A stretch of DNA of 64,000 nucleotides from Cronobacter sakazakii (GCF_000982825.1 NZ_CP011047.1:4278001-4342000); one strand, 5' to 3'. Counted from the first letter of the stretch, positions 25,026 to 34,423 are shown. Made by a program: numbers and translations. Notes: a model not told the origin generated them from the sequence alone.

Positions 25026-26390
25026 ATGAACGATAACAAAATGACGCCAGTCGAATTGCGCGCGACATGGGGTTTAGGGATGGTCTTTTCTTTGCGCATG
25101 CTCGGTATGTTTATGGTACTGCCGGTCATTACTACTTACGGAATGGCGCTACAGGGCGCAAGCGAAGCGCTGATTGGCCTGGCTATCGGTATTTACGGCC
25201 TCGCGCAGGCGATTTTCCAGGTGCCGTTTGGCCTACTCTCTGACCGCATCGGCCGCAAGCCGCTGATTGTCGGGGGCCTGGCGATTTTCGTTATCGGCAG
25301 CCTGGTGGCAGCGCTGACCGACTCCATCTGGGGCATTATTCTCGGGCGCGCGCTGCAGGGCTCCGGCGCGATCGCCGCCGCCGTCATGGCGCTGCTGTCC
25401 GATCTCACCCGCGAACAGAACCGCACCAAAGCGATGGCGTTTATCGGCGTCAGCTTTGGCGTGACGTTCGCCATCGCGATGGTGCTCGGGCCGATTATCA
25501 CGCACGCGCTCGGCCTGCATGCGCTGTTCTGGATGATCGCGGTGCTCGCCACCGCAGGCATCATCATCACGCTCTGGGTGGTGCCCGACAGCGGCAATCA
25601 CGTGCTGAACCGCGACTCCGGCATGGTTAAGGGCTGCTTTCGCAAAGTGCTGGCGGAGCCGACGCTGCTGAAGCTTAACTTCGGCATCATGTGCCTGCAT
25701 ATTTTGCTGATGTCGACCTTCGTCGCCCTGCCCGGCCAGCTTGAAGCAGCAGGCTTTCCGGCGGCGGCGCACTGGAAAGTCTATCTCTGCACGATGCTGA
25801 TTTCGTTTGTTTCCGTGGTGCCGTTTATCATCTATGCGGAAGCGAAGCGCAAAATGAAGCGCGTGTTTCTCTTCTGCGTGGCGCTGCTGCTGATTGCGGA
25901 AATCGTACTCTGGGGCGCAGGCCCGCACTTCTGGGAGCTTATCGTCGGCGTTCAGTTGTTCTTTGTGGCGTTTAACCTGATGGAAGCACTGCTGCCGTCG
26001 CTTATCAGTAAAGAGTCGCCGGCGGGCTATAAAGGCACCGCGATGGGCGTCTACTCCACCAGCCAGTTCCTGGGCGTGGCCATTGGCGGATCGCTCGGCG
26101 GCTGGGTCGATGGCCTGTTTGACTCGCAAACCGTGTTTCTCGTGGGCGCGCTGCTGGCGACCGTCTGGCTGCTGGTGAGTACGACCATGAAAGAGCCGCC
26201 GTATGTAAGCAGCATACGCGTGGAAATTCCGCCTGACGTGGCCGCCGATGAAACACTGGCGCAGCGTTTACGCGAAAGCGCGGGCGTCAGCGAAGCGATT
26301 GTGGTGGCCGATGAGCGTAGCGCGTATCTGAAAATCGACACCAAAGTGACGAACCGCGTTGAGATAGAGCAGCGAATGCTCGGCGCTTAA
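25026..26390 (+). CDS. yajR: MFS transporter YajR with C-terminal YAM domain
   Basis: YajR is a 12-helix major-facilitator transporter of unknown physiological substrate. From ATG 25026 (MNDNKMTPVELRATWGLG) the product is 454 residues, the E. coli length. The motif-A loop is visible as GLLSDRIGRKPLIVGG (about 70-85). After the last helix there is a soluble ferredoxin-like YAM domain (about 390-454, from YVSSIRVEIPP). An in-frame GTG at 25020 overlaps the GAGG ribosome-binding site and is rejected. It has its own promoter region after the cyo terminator and converges on yajQ. Confidence 0.95.
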   Translation: MNDNKMTPVELRATWGLGMVFSLRMLGMFMVLPVITTYGMALQGASEALIGLAIGIYGLAQAIFQVPFGLLSDRIGRKPLIVGGLAIFVIGSLVAALTDSIWGIILGRALQGSGAIAAAVMALLSDLTREQNRTKAMAFIGVSFGVTFAIAMVLGPIITHALGLHALFWMIAVLATAGIIITLWVVPDSGNHVLNRDSGMVKGCFRKVLAEPTLLKLNFGIMCLHILLMSTFVALPGQLEAAGFPAAAHWKVYLCTMLISFVSVVPFIIYAEAKRKMKRVFLFCVALLLIAEIVLWGAGPHFWELIVGVQLFFVAFNLMEALLPSLISKESPAGYKGTAMGVYSTSQFLGVAIGGSLGGWVDGLFDSQTVFLVGALLATVWLLVSTTMKEPPYVSSIRVEIPPDVAADETLAQRLRESAGVSEAIVVADERSAYLKIDTKVTNRVEIEQRMLGA

Positions 26391-26404
26391 GCCATCAGCA
26401 AAGA

Positions 26405-26429
26405 AAAAGGGCGGAAAATCCGCCCTTTT
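26405..26429. terminator. Bidirectional terminator between yajR and yajQ
   Basis: AAAAGGGCGGA and TCCGCCCTTTT form an 11-bp stem with an AAA loop. T-rich sequence follows on the plus strand and A-rich sequence precedes it, so it can serve both convergent genes. Confidence 0.88.
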
Positions 26430-26453
26430 TTGTGCCGTCGGTTCGACTGCCGC

Positions 26454-26945
26454 TTAGTCGCGGAAGTTGTTGAACTGGAACGGCTGGCCGAGATTACCGC
26501 CGCGCACCAGCGCAATGGCCTGCTGAAGATCGTCGCGGGCTTTACCGGTGACGCGCACCTGCTCGCCCTGGATCTGCGCCTGGACTTTAAGCTTGCTGTC
26601 TTTAATCAGCTTCACGATTTTCTTCGCCATCGCGGAATCGATGCCCTGCTTGAGCTTCGCTTCCACGCTCCAGGTTTTCCCGCTGTGATCGAACTCTTCC
26701 GGCACCTCGATGGAGCTGCCTTCAATGCCGCGTTTCAACAGCTTCGCGCGCAGGATATCCAGCAGCTGGTTAACCTGGAAATCAGATTCGCTCGTCACTT
26801 TAATGGTCTGATTTTTTTCGTTCAGCTCGAAGCTTGCGGTCACGTTGCGAAAGTCGAAACGGGTTTCGAGCTCGCGCGTCGCGTTCTCTACCGCGTTCTG
26901 CACTTCGCGCATATCGACCTCAGAGACAATGTCAAAAGATGGCAT
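26454..26945 (-). CDS. yajQ: Nucleotide-binding protein YajQ
   Basis: YajQ is a small cytosolic protein with two ferredoxin-like repeats that binds nucleotides; homologues in Xanthomonas bind cyclic di-GMP. The product from the ATG at 26945 (MPSFDIVSEVDMREVQNAVE) is 163 residues, identical in length to E. coli. The family segments TRFDFRNV and KLIKDSKLKVQAQIQGEQVRV are present. The frame extends to 27005 without similarity, and AGGGAG lies before the chosen start. It is divergent from panE. Confidence 0.95.
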   Translation of the reverse strand: MPSFDIVSEVDMREVQNAVENATRELETRFDFRNVTASFELNEKNQTIKVTSESDFQVNQLLDILRAKLLKRGIEGSSIEVPEEFDHSGKTWSVEAKLKQGIDSAMAKKIVKLIKDSKLKVQAQIQGEQVRVTGKARDDLQQAIALVRGGNLGQPFQFNNFRD

Positions 26946-27097
26946 GTTTTCTATCTCCCTCACAGTATGTGCGTTGCATAATACCCGCAAAGGCGCATAA
27001 CACAACCCGGAAACCGGCGGCAGGCGAAAGCCTAAGCGCTCACGTTATAATAGACGTATGACACAACGCCCGGCGCTGTTGCGGGCGAGGAGGAATC

Positions 27098-28012
27098 ATG
27101 AAAATTACCGTGCTTGGCTGCGGCGCGTTAGGCCAGCTCTGGATGAGCGCGCTGCATAAACAAGGTCACGAGGTGCAGGGATGGCTGCGGGTGCCGCAAT
27201 CGTCATACAGCGTGAATCTGCTGGAAACCGACAACAGCGCGTTTCAGCACACCTTTACGACTAACGACAGCGAGTTTCTGGCGAAAAGCGAACTGCTGCT
27301 GGTGACGCTGAAAGCCTGGCAGGTTTCTGACGCGGTAAGCACGCTGGCGACACGGCTACCGGCCGCCAGCCCGATTCTGCTGCTGCATAACGGCATGGGC
27401 ACGCTTGATGAGCTGCGCGCCGTAACACAGCCGCTGCTGGCGGGCGTGACGACCCACGCGGCGCGGCGCGAAGGTAACCAGGTGATACATGTCGCCTGCG
27501 GTACCACTCACATTGGCCCGGTCACGCCCGGCGCGCAGGATTATTCCCGGCTGGCGGCGCTGCTCCAGCAGGCGCTGCCGGATGTCGCCTGGCATGATAA
27601 CGTCAACGTCTCGCGCTGGATAAAACTGGCCGCCAACTGCGTGATTAACCCGCTGACGGCGCTTTATAACTGCCCGAACGGCGACCTGCGCGCGCGCCAG
27701 GATGAAGTGCGCGAAATCTGCGCCGAAGTCGCCCTGGTCATGCAGCGTGAGGGGCATCACACGTCGCCGGAGAGTCTGCTCTATTACATCAATCAGGTGA
27801 TTGAGAGCACCGCCGCTAATATTTCCTCGATGCTGCAGGATATCCGCCAGCAGCGTCACACCGAGATAGATTACATCACCGGCTATCTGCTGCGCCGCGC
27901 CAGAGCGCATGGCCTGACGCTGCCGGTTAACAGCCGTCTGTATGAACAGATTAAACGCAAGGAGAATGAGTATGAGCGCATCGGCACTGGTATGCCTCGC
28001 CCCTGGCACTGA
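27098..28012 (+). CDS. panE: 2-dehydropantoate 2-reductase PanE
   Basis: PanE reduces ketopantoate to pantoate with NADPH in pantothenate/CoA synthesis. The product is 304 residues (E. coli 303). A Rossmann motif VLGCGALGQLW occupies about residues 5-15. The catalytic lysine is in RWIKLAANCVINPLTAL (about 176), and the C-terminal helical domain includes EIDYITGYLLRRA. A strong GAGGAGG ribosome-binding site precedes the ATG. The last 41 bp overlap the start of yajL, so the two are co-transcribed. Confidence 0.96.
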   Translation: MKITVLGCGALGQLWMSALHKQGHEVQGWLRVPQSSYSVNLLETDNSAFQHTFTTNDSEFLAKSELLLVTLKAWQVSDAVSTLATRLPAASPILLLHNGMGTLDELRAVTQPLLAGVTTHAARREGNQVIHVACGTTHIGPVTPGAQDYSRLAALLQQALPDVAWHDNVNVSRWIKLAANCVINPLTALYNCPNGDLRARQDEVREICAEVALVMQREGHHTSPESLLYYINQVIESTAANISSMLQDIRQQRHTEIDYITGYLLRRARAHGLTLPVNSRLYEQIKRKENEYERIGTGMPRPWH

Positions 28013-28565
28013 AGAGACCGAAGCGGTCACCACCATCGATTTGCTGGTGCGCGGCGGGATTAACGTCACCACCGCGAGCGTCGCCAGCGATGGCAATCTG
28101 ACTATCACCTGCTCGCGCGGCGTCCGGCTGCTGGCGGATGCGCCGCTGGTGGAAGTCGCCGACGGCGATTTCGATGTGATTGTCCTGCCGGGCGGCCTGA
28201 AAGGTGCCGAAGCGTTTCGCGACAGCCCGCTGCTGGTCGAAACGGTGCGCCAGTTTCATCTCTCCGGACGCATTGTCGCGGCCATCTGCGCGGCGGCGGG
28301 TACGGTACTGGTGCCGCACGAACTCTTCCCGATTGGCAATATGACCGGCTTTCCGGCGCTGAAAGAGACGATCCCTGACGATCAGTGGCAGGATAAGCGC
28401 GTCGTCTGGGATCCGCGCGTCAACCTGCTCACCAGCCAGGGGCCGGGCACCGCGATTGATTTCGCACTCAAGATTATCGATCTGCTGGTCGGGCGCGAAA
28501 AAGCGCACGAGGTGGCAGGGCAACTGGTGCTGGCCGCGGGTATTTACAGCTATCGCGACTACTAA
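27972..28565 (+). CDS. yajL: YajL, DJ-1/PfpI-family chaperone/deglycase
   Basis: YajL is the closest bacterial relative of human DJ-1 and protects proteins from oxidative and carbonyl damage. The 197-residue product begins MSASALVCLAPGTEETEAV, with the conserved Glu near residue 15. The reactive nucleophile elbow is AAICAAAG with Cys106; E. coli has AAICAAPA, so the residues after the cysteine differ slightly. The start at 27972 lies inside panE (41-bp overlap) and is preceded by GGAG. The upstream methionines in the frame lie in panE and lack a ribosome-binding site. Confidence 0.95.
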   Translation: MSASALVCLAPGTEETEAVTTIDLLVRGGINVTTASVASDGNLTITCSRGVRLLADAPLVEVADGDFDVIVLPGGLKGAEAFRDSPLLVETVRQFHLSGRIVAAICAAAGTVLVPHELFPIGNMTGFPALKETIPDDQWQDKRVVWDPRVNLLTSQGPGTAIDFALKIIDLLVGREKAHEVAGQLVLAAGIYSYRDY

Positions 28566-28594
28566 GCGTTATCCTGTTAAGCCACGGACATAAA

Positions 28595-28620
28595 AAAATC
28601 CCCTCGGTTGAGGGGATTTT
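28595..28620. terminator. Bidirectional terminator between yajL and thiI
   Basis: AAAATCCCCTC and GAGGGGATTTT pair over 11 bp around GGTT. T-tracts are available on both strands, suiting the two convergent genes. Confidence 0.9.
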
Positions 28621-28643
28621 TGTCTCTGCGCAACGCGATGACG

Positions 28644-30092
28644 TTACGGACGGTAGACTTTCACGTTCTTAAAGCCCTGCTCCAGCAGATAAAGCGCCTG
28701 CAGGCGGCTCATCACGCCGCGCTCGCACCACAGCAGGTACGTTTTGCTCTGGTCGAGATCGCCAAATTTCGTGCTGAGCTTGTAGAACGGCAGCGAAACC
28801 ACCTCAACGCCTTCGACCACCAGCGGTTTCTCATCCTGCTCATCGACGGAGCGGATATCCAGAATCGCGTCGTTCGGGCCGAAACCGTTAACGGTTTCTA
28901 CTTCCACCACCTGCTGTTCGGTCTGCTCGGCGATTTCACGGATATCCACGTTGGTGGCTTCCGCCACGACGCGGTCGAGGATAGAGAAATCGAAATTCGC
29001 CTCTTCGGCTTCGATTTTCCCTTTCACAGCTTTCACGGTCGGGCTTTTTGAAATCACGCCGCAATATTCCGGCATGGTGCGGGCAAAATCTTCGGTGCCG
29101 ATTTTACGGGCAATATCGATGATGTGCTCTTTGTCGTAAGAGATAAGCGGGCGCAGCACCAGCGTATCGGAAACATTATCGATAAGACGCAGGTTGGTCA
29201 GCGTCTGGCTGGAGACCTGGCCCAGCGCTTCGCCGGTGACCAGCGCCTGCACGCCGTAGCGCTCCGCCACTTTCGAGGCCGCACGCACCATCATACGCTT
29301 GAGCACCACGCCCATCTGGCCGTCGTCCACTTTCTCAAGGATTTCGCCGACAACCGGCTCAAAGTTAATCGCCACAAAACGCACGCGGTGCGAGCTGCCA
29401 AAACGGCTCCACAGATAGTGCGCCACCTGGCGCACGCCGATTTCATGCGCCGCGCCGCCCAGGTTAAAGAAGCAGTAGTGCACGCGGCAGCCGCGACGCA
29501 TCAGCATATAGCTGGAGACGCCGGAATCGAAACCGCCGGAAATCAGCGACAGCACATCTTCCTGGGTGCCGATCGGGAAACCACCGATGCCTTCATAGCG
29601 GCCTTTGATAAGCAACAGGCGATCGTCTTCTATCTCCAGATTCACGGTGACGTCAGGCTGCTTGAGTTTGACGCGGGCAGATTCAATATGCTGATTTAAA
29701 CCGCCGCCGACGTAGCGCTCCACTTCAATCGAGCTAAACTCATGTTGACCGCGTCGCTTAACGCGCACGCAGAACGTTTTCCCTTCGAGCTGCTCACGCC
29801 AGTTGGCGAGCGCCTTCTCAAAAATGTCATGCATGTCCGTGAACGGGACGTCGTCCACCTCAAGCACATGATGAATGCCGGGAATACGGGTCAGGGCGTC
29901 AAGCACAGTATCGTGCTGGGTTTCATCTTTAATACGCACTACGATATGGTCCCAGTGGCGAACCACGGCAAGGTTTTCATCGTAGTGTTTCAGGACGTTA
30001 CGAATATTCCCGGTCAGGATTTTTATAAAGCGCAACCGCACAGACTGGCTTTTAATGGTGATTTCCGGGAATAATTTAATGATAAACTTCAT
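28644..30092 (-). CDS. thiI: tRNA 4-thiouridine / thiazole sulfurtransferase ThiI
   Basis: ThiI thiolates U8 of tRNA and, through its rhodanese domain, delivers sulfur for thiamine thiazole synthesis. The start at 30092 (MKFIIKLFPEITIKSQSV) gives 482 residues, as in E. coli; the longer frame is not conserved. Domains: N-terminal ferredoxin-like and THUMP (about 1-165), PP-loop ATPase with SGGFDSGVSSYM (about 180-191), conserved Cys in MPEYCGVISKSP (about 344), and C-terminal rhodanese domain with Cys456 in LLWCERGVMSR. It is divergent from xseB; thiL, another thiamine enzyme, is 5 kb away. Confidence 0.97.
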   Translation of the reverse strand: MKFIIKLFPEITIKSQSVRLRFIKILTGNIRNVLKHYDENLAVVRHWDHIVVRIKDETQHDTVLDALTRIPGIHHVLEVDDVPFTDMHDIFEKALANWREQLEGKTFCVRVKRRGQHEFSSIEVERYVGGGLNQHIESARVKLKQPDVTVNLEIEDDRLLLIKGRYEGIGGFPIGTQEDVLSLISGGFDSGVSSYMLMRRGCRVHYCFFNLGGAAHEIGVRQVAHYLWSRFGSSHRVRFVAINFEPVVGEILEKVDDGQMGVVLKRMMVRAASKVAERYGVQALVTGEALGQVSSQTLTNLRLIDNVSDTLVLRPLISYDKEHIIDIARKIGTEDFARTMPEYCGVISKSPTVKAVKGKIEAEEANFDFSILDRVVAEATNVDIREIAEQTEQQVVEVETVNGFGPNDAILDIRSVDEQDEKPLVVEGVEVVSLPFYKLSTKFGDLDQSKTYLLWCERGVMSRLQALYLLEQGFKNVKVYRP

Positions 30093-30304
30093 GGTGGCTA
30101 TGATTCGTTGGCAAGCCCACCGGGGCTTAGAAAATGGTACAGCAGGCAGAACCGCGCCTGCATCGTGAGCCCGGCAGTATATCATCATCGCGATGTCACT
30201 GCGCCTATTACCAACCCACAAGGCGTTATTTGCTAATCTTTGCGTCTCCGCTACCATGCAGTGTCGCTAACATGACCGTTAACCCATAGAGTCAGACATT
30301 TACT

Positions 30305-30547
30305 ATGCCGAAGAAAAATGAACAGCCGGCCAGTTTCGAAACGGCCCTGACGGAGCTTGAGCAGATAGTCACCCGTCTGGAAAGCGGCGACCTGCCGCTG
30401 GAAGAAGCGCTGAATGAATTTGAGCGCGGCGTGCAGCTCGCGCGCCAGGGCCAGGTAAAACTGCAGCAGGCTGAGCAGCGCGTTCAGATCCTGCTGTCCC
30501 AGAATGAAGACGCGCCTCTTACCCCCTTCACGCCGGACGCCGAGTAA
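30305..30547 (+). CDS. xseB: Exodeoxyribonuclease VII small subunit
   Basis: XseB is the small helical subunit of exonuclease VII; several copies bind the large subunit XseA, which is encoded elsewhere. The 80-residue product (E. coli 80) contains the family motif SFETALTELEQIVTRLESG and LPLEEALNEFERGVQLAR. It heads the xseB-ispA-dxs operon, with only 2 bp between its stop and the ispA start. Confidence 0.97.
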   Translation: MPKKNEQPASFETALTELEQIVTRLESGDLPLEEALNEFERGVQLARQGQVKLQQAEQRVQILLSQNEDAPLTPFTPDAE

Positions 30548-30549
30548 CG

Positions 30550-31449
30550 ATGGATTTCAGTCAACAGCTTCAGGCGCAGGCCGAGCGGGCCAATCGCGCG
30601 TTACAGCATTTTATCGGCGAACTGCCGTTTCAGAAGAGTCCACTGGTTGAGGCGATGCTCTACGGCACATTATTAGGCGGTAAACGCCTGCGGCCGTTTC
30701 TGGTGTACGCCACCGGCGAAATGTTTGGGGTTAACCCGACAGCGCTGGACGCCCCGGCGGCAGCCATTGAGTGTATTCACGCCTATTCGCTGATGCATGA
30801 CGATCTGCCTGCCATGGACGATGACGATCTGCGTCGCGGACAGCCGACCTGCCATATCCGCTTTGGCGAAGCGAGCGCTATTCTCGCGGGCGACGCCCTG
30901 CAAACGCTGGCGTTTTCGATATTAAGCGACACGCCGATGGAAAACGTGGCGCTGCGCGACCGGCTCGCAATGGTGTCTGAACTCGCGAAAGCCAGCGGTG
31001 TGGCGGGCATGTGCGGCGGCCAGGCGCTCGATCTCGAAGCCGAAGGCCAGCAGGTGGATCTCGACGCGCTGGAGCGTATCCATCGCCACAAAACGGGCGC
31101 GCTTATCCGCGCCGCCGTGCGAATGGGTGCCTTGTGCGCGGGCGATAAAGGCCGCGACGCGCTGGTTTACCTCGACAGCTATGCTGAAAGCATCGGCCTC
31201 GCCTTCCAGGTACAGGATGACATTCTGGATGTGGTGGGTGATACTGCAACCCTTGGAAAACGCCAGGGAGCCGATCAGCAACTTGGCAAAAGCACCTACC
31301 CCGCCCTGCTGGGTCTTGAGCAAGCCCAGGCGAAAGCGCGCAGTCTGTGCGATGACGCCCTGGCGGCGCTGGCGCCGCTGAAAGCACAAGCGCTGGATAC
31401 CGCGACACTGGAAGCGTTAGCGAATTTCATAATCCAACGTGATAAATAA
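30550..31449 (+). CDS. ispA: Farnesyl diphosphate synthase
   Basis: IspA condenses DMAPP/GPP with IPP to make farnesyl diphosphate. The 299-residue product matches E. coli. The first aspartate-rich motif is DDLPAMDDDDLRRG (about 84-97) and the second is FQVQDDILD (about 221-229), with the isoprenoid-synthase motif GGKRLRPFL near the N-terminus. It lies directly between xseB and dxs, the latter providing the precursor pathway's first enzyme. Confidence 0.98.
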   Translation: MDFSQQLQAQAERANRALQHFIGELPFQKSPLVEAMLYGTLLGGKRLRPFLVYATGEMFGVNPTALDAPAAAIECIHAYSLMHDDLPAMDDDDLRRGQPTCHIRFGEASAILAGDALQTLAFSILSDTPMENVALRDRLAMVSELAKASGVAGMCGGQALDLEAEGQQVDLDALERIHRHKTGALIRAAVRMGALCAGDKGRDALVYLDSYAESIGLAFQVQDDILDVVGDTATLGKRQGADQQLGKSTYPALLGLEQAQAKARSLCDDALAALAPLKAQALDTATLEALANFIIQRDK

Positions 31450-31475
31450 ACGTATAACACCACGATGAGTCTCTG

Positions 31476-33338
31476 ATGAGTTTTGATACTGCCAAATACC
31501 CGACCCTGGCGCTGGTGGACTCCACTGCGGAGCTGCGCCTGTTGCCAAAAGAGAGTTTGCCGAAGCTGTGCGACGAGCTGCGTCGTTACCTGCTCGACAG
31601 CGTGAGCCGCTCCAGCGGACACTTCGCCTCCGGGCTTGGCACGGTGGAACTCACCGTGGCGTTGCATTACGTCTACAACACGCCGTTCGACCAGCTTATC
31701 TGGGACGTGGGTCATCAGGCGTATCCGCATAAAATCCTGACTGGCCGCCGCGACCGCATCGGCACTATCCGCCAGAAAGGCGGCCTGCACCCCTTCCCGT
31801 GGCGCGGTGAGAGCGAATATGACGTATTGAGCGTCGGCCATTCGTCCACCTCTATCAGCGCCGGTATCGGCATCGCCGTCGCTGCGGCGCGCGAAGAGAA
31901 AAACCGCCGCACCGTCTGCGTGATTGGCGATGGCGCGATCACCGCGGGCATGGCGTTTGAGGCGATGAACCACGCGGGCGATATTCGCCCCGATATGCTG
32001 GTTATTCTGAACGACAACGAGATGTCGATTTCCGAGAACGTCGGCGCGCTTAATAACCATCTGGCGCAACTGCTTTCCGGCAAGCTCTATTCACGGCTTC
32101 GCGAAGGCGGCAAGCGCGTATTCTCTAACGTTCCGCCCATCAAAGAGCTGCTTAAACGTACCGAAGAGCACATCAAAGGCATGGTGGTGCCGGGCACGCT
32201 GTTTGAAGAGCTGGGCTTTAACTATATCGGCCCGGTGGATGGCCACGACGTGCTGGGGCTGGTGCATACGCTCAAAAACATGCGCGATCTTAAAGGCCCG
32301 CAGTTCCTGCACATCATGACCAGGAAAGGCCGTGGTTATGAGCCGGCGGAAAAAGATCCGATCACCTTCCACGCGGTGCCGAAATTCGATCCGGAAAGCG
32401 GCACGCTGCCGAAAAGCAGCGGCGGCCAGCCAAGCTATTCGAAGATTTTCGGCGACTGGCTGTGCGAAACCGCGGCCAAAGACGATAAGCTGATGGCTAT
32501 CACGCCCGCCATGCGCGAAGGCTCCGGCATGGTGGAGTTCTCCCGCCAGTATCCGGCGCAATACTTCGACGTGGCGATCGCCGAGCAGCACGCGGTGACC
32601 TTCGCGGCGGGGCTGGCGATTGGCGGCTATAAGCCGGTCGTCGCGATTTACTCCACGTTTCTGCAACGCGCCTATGACCAGGTTATCCACGACGTCGCTA
32701 TCCAGAAGCTGCCGGTGCTGTTCGCTATCGATCGCGCAGGCATCGTTGGCGCTGACGGTCAGACGCACCAGGGCGCGTTCGATCTCTCCTATCTGCGCTG
32801 CATCCCGGACATGGTTATCATGACCCCGAGCGATGAAAACGAGTGCCGCCAGATGCTGTTTACCGGCTATCACTATAACGACGGCCCGAGCGCCGTTCGC
32901 TATCCGCGCGGCAACGCGCTCGGCGTCACGCTGGAGCCGCTCCAGAAGCTGCCCATCGGCAAAGGCGTGGTGAAACGCCACGGTGAAAAAGTAGCGCTGC
33001 TCAACTTTGGTACGCTGCTGCCGGAGGCCACGCAGGCCGCCGAAGCGCTTAACGCCACGCTTGTGGATATGCGTTTTGTGAAGCCGCTTGATGAAGCGCT
33101 GATTATGGAGCTCGCCGGGCGTCACGAGGCGCTGGTCACCATCGAAGAAAACGCCGTGATGGGTGGTGCCGGTAGCGGCGTAAACGAAGTGCTGATGGCG
33201 AAGCGCAAACCAGTGCCGGTGCTGAATATTGGCCTGCCGGATCACTTCATTCCACAGGGTACGCAGGACGAAGCGCGCGCCGAAATTGGCCTGACCGCGT
33301 CGGGCATCGAACAACGCGTGCGGGACTGGCTCGCCTGA
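31476..33338 (+). CDS. dxs: 1-deoxy-D-xylulose-5-phosphate synthase
   Basis: Dxs condenses pyruvate and glyceraldehyde-3-phosphate, the first step of the MEP isoprenoid pathway and also a source for thiamine and pyridoxal. The 620-residue product equals E. coli. The thiamine-diphosphate motif is GDGAITAGMAFEAMNHAG (about 152-169), and the cofactor-activating Glu is in AIAEQHAVTFAAG (about 370). The C-terminal transketolase domain includes VTIEENAVMGGAGSGV. It is the third gene of the operon, 26 bp after ispA. Confidence 0.98.
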   Translation: MSFDTAKYPTLALVDSTAELRLLPKESLPKLCDELRRYLLDSVSRSSGHFASGLGTVELTVALHYVYNTPFDQLIWDVGHQAYPHKILTGRRDRIGTIRQKGGLHPFPWRGESEYDVLSVGHSSTSISAGIGIAVAAAREEKNRRTVCVIGDGAITAGMAFEAMNHAGDIRPDMLVILNDNEMSISENVGALNNHLAQLLSGKLYSRLREGGKRVFSNVPPIKELLKRTEEHIKGMVVPGTLFEELGFNYIGPVDGHDVLGLVHTLKNMRDLKGPQFLHIMTRKGRGYEPAEKDPITFHAVPKFDPESGTLPKSSGGQPSYSKIFGDWLCETAAKDDKLMAITPAMREGSGMVEFSRQYPAQYFDVAIAEQHAVTFAAGLAIGGYKPVVAIYSTFLQRAYDQVIHDVAIQKLPVLFAIDRAGIVGADGQTHQGAFDLSYLRCIPDMVIMTPSDENECRQMLFTGYHYNDGPSAVRYPRGNALGVTLEPLQKLPIGKGVVKRHGEKVALLNFGTLLPEATQAAEALNATLVDMRFVKPLDEALIMELAGRHEALVTIEENAVMGGAGSGVNEVLMAKRKPVPVLNIGLPDHFIPQGTQDEARAEIGLTASGIEQRVRDWLA

Positions 33339-33350
33339 TCCCTGCTCTGT

Positions 33351-33405
33351 TTCCGCTCCTGCTATGCTTAACGGTGACCTTTGTGACCCTAAAGCAGGAG
33401 CGGAA
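33351..33405 (+). promoter_or_regulatory. Inverted repeat covering the yajO ribosome-binding site
   Basis: TTCCGCTCCTGCT (33351-33363) and AGCAGGAGCGGAA (33393-33405) are perfect 13-base complements separated by 29 bases. The right arm contains the AGGAG Shine-Dalgarno sequence of yajO (start codon 33408). An RNA hairpin would hide it. Whether this regulates yajO is inference. Confidence 0.6.
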
Positions 33406-33407
33406 CC

Positions 33408-34382
33408 ATGCAATACAAGCAATTAGGAAAAACCGACCTTCAGGTTTCCCGTCTGTGCCTGGGCTGTATGACTTTTGGCGAGCCGGACCGCGGTAATCAC
33501 GCCTGGACTCTCCCCGAAGAAAGCAGCCGCCTTATCATCAAACACGCCATTGACGGCGGCATTAACTTCTTCGACACCGCCAACAGCTACTCCGACGGCA
33601 GCAGCGAAGAGATTGTTGGCCGCGCGCTGCGCTATTTCGCGCGCCGTGAAGAGGTCGTCGTCGCCACCAAAGTTTATCACCAGGTCGGCGACCTGCCGCA
33701 GGGGCTCTCCCGCCCGCTGATCCTGCGCTCGATTGACGACAGCCTGCGCCGCCTCGGTATGGACTATGTTGACCTGCTGCAAATCCACCGCTGGGACTAC
33801 GACACGCCGATAGAAGAGACGCTGGAAGCGCTGAACGAAGTGGTGAAAGCGGGTAAAGCGCGTTACATCGGCGCGTCGTCAATGCATCCGCACCAGTTTG
33901 AACAGGCGCTGCGGCTGCAAAAAGAGAACGGCTGGGCGCCGTTCGTTACCATGCAAAACCACTACAACCTGATTTACCGTGAAGAAGAACAGGAGATGCT
34001 GCCGCTCTGCTATCGCGAGGGCGTGGCCGTGATTCCGTGGAGCCCGCTGGCGCGCGGGCGTCTGACCCGCCCGTGGGGCGAAACCACGGCGCGTCTGGTT
34101 TCCGATGAGTTCGGCAAAACGCTCTACAGCGAAACCGAAGAGAACGACGCGAAAATCGCCGAACGGCTGGCGTTCATCGCCGAAGATAAAGGCGTGAGCC
34201 GCGCTCAGGTGGCGCTGGCCTGGCTTTTAAGCAAACCCGGCGTCGTCGCACCGATTATCGGCGCCTCGCGCGAAGAGCAGTTGCAGGAGCTGATTGAGGC
34301 GGTTGACGTAACGCTCACCCCTGAAGAGATGGCCGAGCTGGAGACGCCTTACAAAGCGCACCCGGTGGTGGGTTTTAAATAA
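33408..34382 (+). CDS. yajO: Aldo-keto reductase YajO
   Basis: YajO is an NADPH-dependent aldo-keto reductase of the AKR superfamily. The 324-residue product matches E. coli in length. The TIM-barrel catalytic residues are recognisable: Asp and Tyr in FDTANSYSDGSSEE (about 50-63), Lys in VVATKVY, and His in LLQIHRWD. The nucleotide-binding C-terminal segment is APIIGASREEQLQE. In E. coli it has been linked to ribose-5-phosphate and thiamine-related chemistry, but the physiological substrate is uncertain. It follows dxs by 69 bp and has an unusual hairpin over its ribosome-binding site. Confidence 0.93.
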   Translation: MQYKQLGKTDLQVSRLCLGCMTFGEPDRGNHAWTLPEESSRLIIKHAIDGGINFFDTANSYSDGSSEEIVGRALRYFARREEVVVATKVYHQVGDLPQGLSRPLILRSIDDSLRRLGMDYVDLLQIHRWDYDTPIEETLEALNEVVKAGKARYIGASSMHPHQFEQALRLQKENGWAPFVTMQNHYNLIYREEEQEMLPLCYREGVAVIPWSPLARGRLTRPWGETTARLVSDEFGKTLYSETEENDAKIAERLAFIAEDKGVSRAQVALAWLLSKPGVVAPIIGASREEQLQELIEAVDVTLTPEEMAELETPYKAHPVVGFK

Positions 34383-34392
34383 GCCAGTAAAA

Positions 34393-34420
34393 AAACAGCC
34401 CTCGTCGCAGAGGGCTGTTT
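34393..34420. terminator. Bidirectional terminator between yajO and pgpA
   Basis: AAACAGCCCTC and GAGGGCTGTTT form an 11-bp perfect stem with a six-base loop. A-rich sequence lies to the left and TTTTCGTT to the right. It serves both convergent genes. Confidence 0.9.
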
Positions 34421-34423
34421 TCG

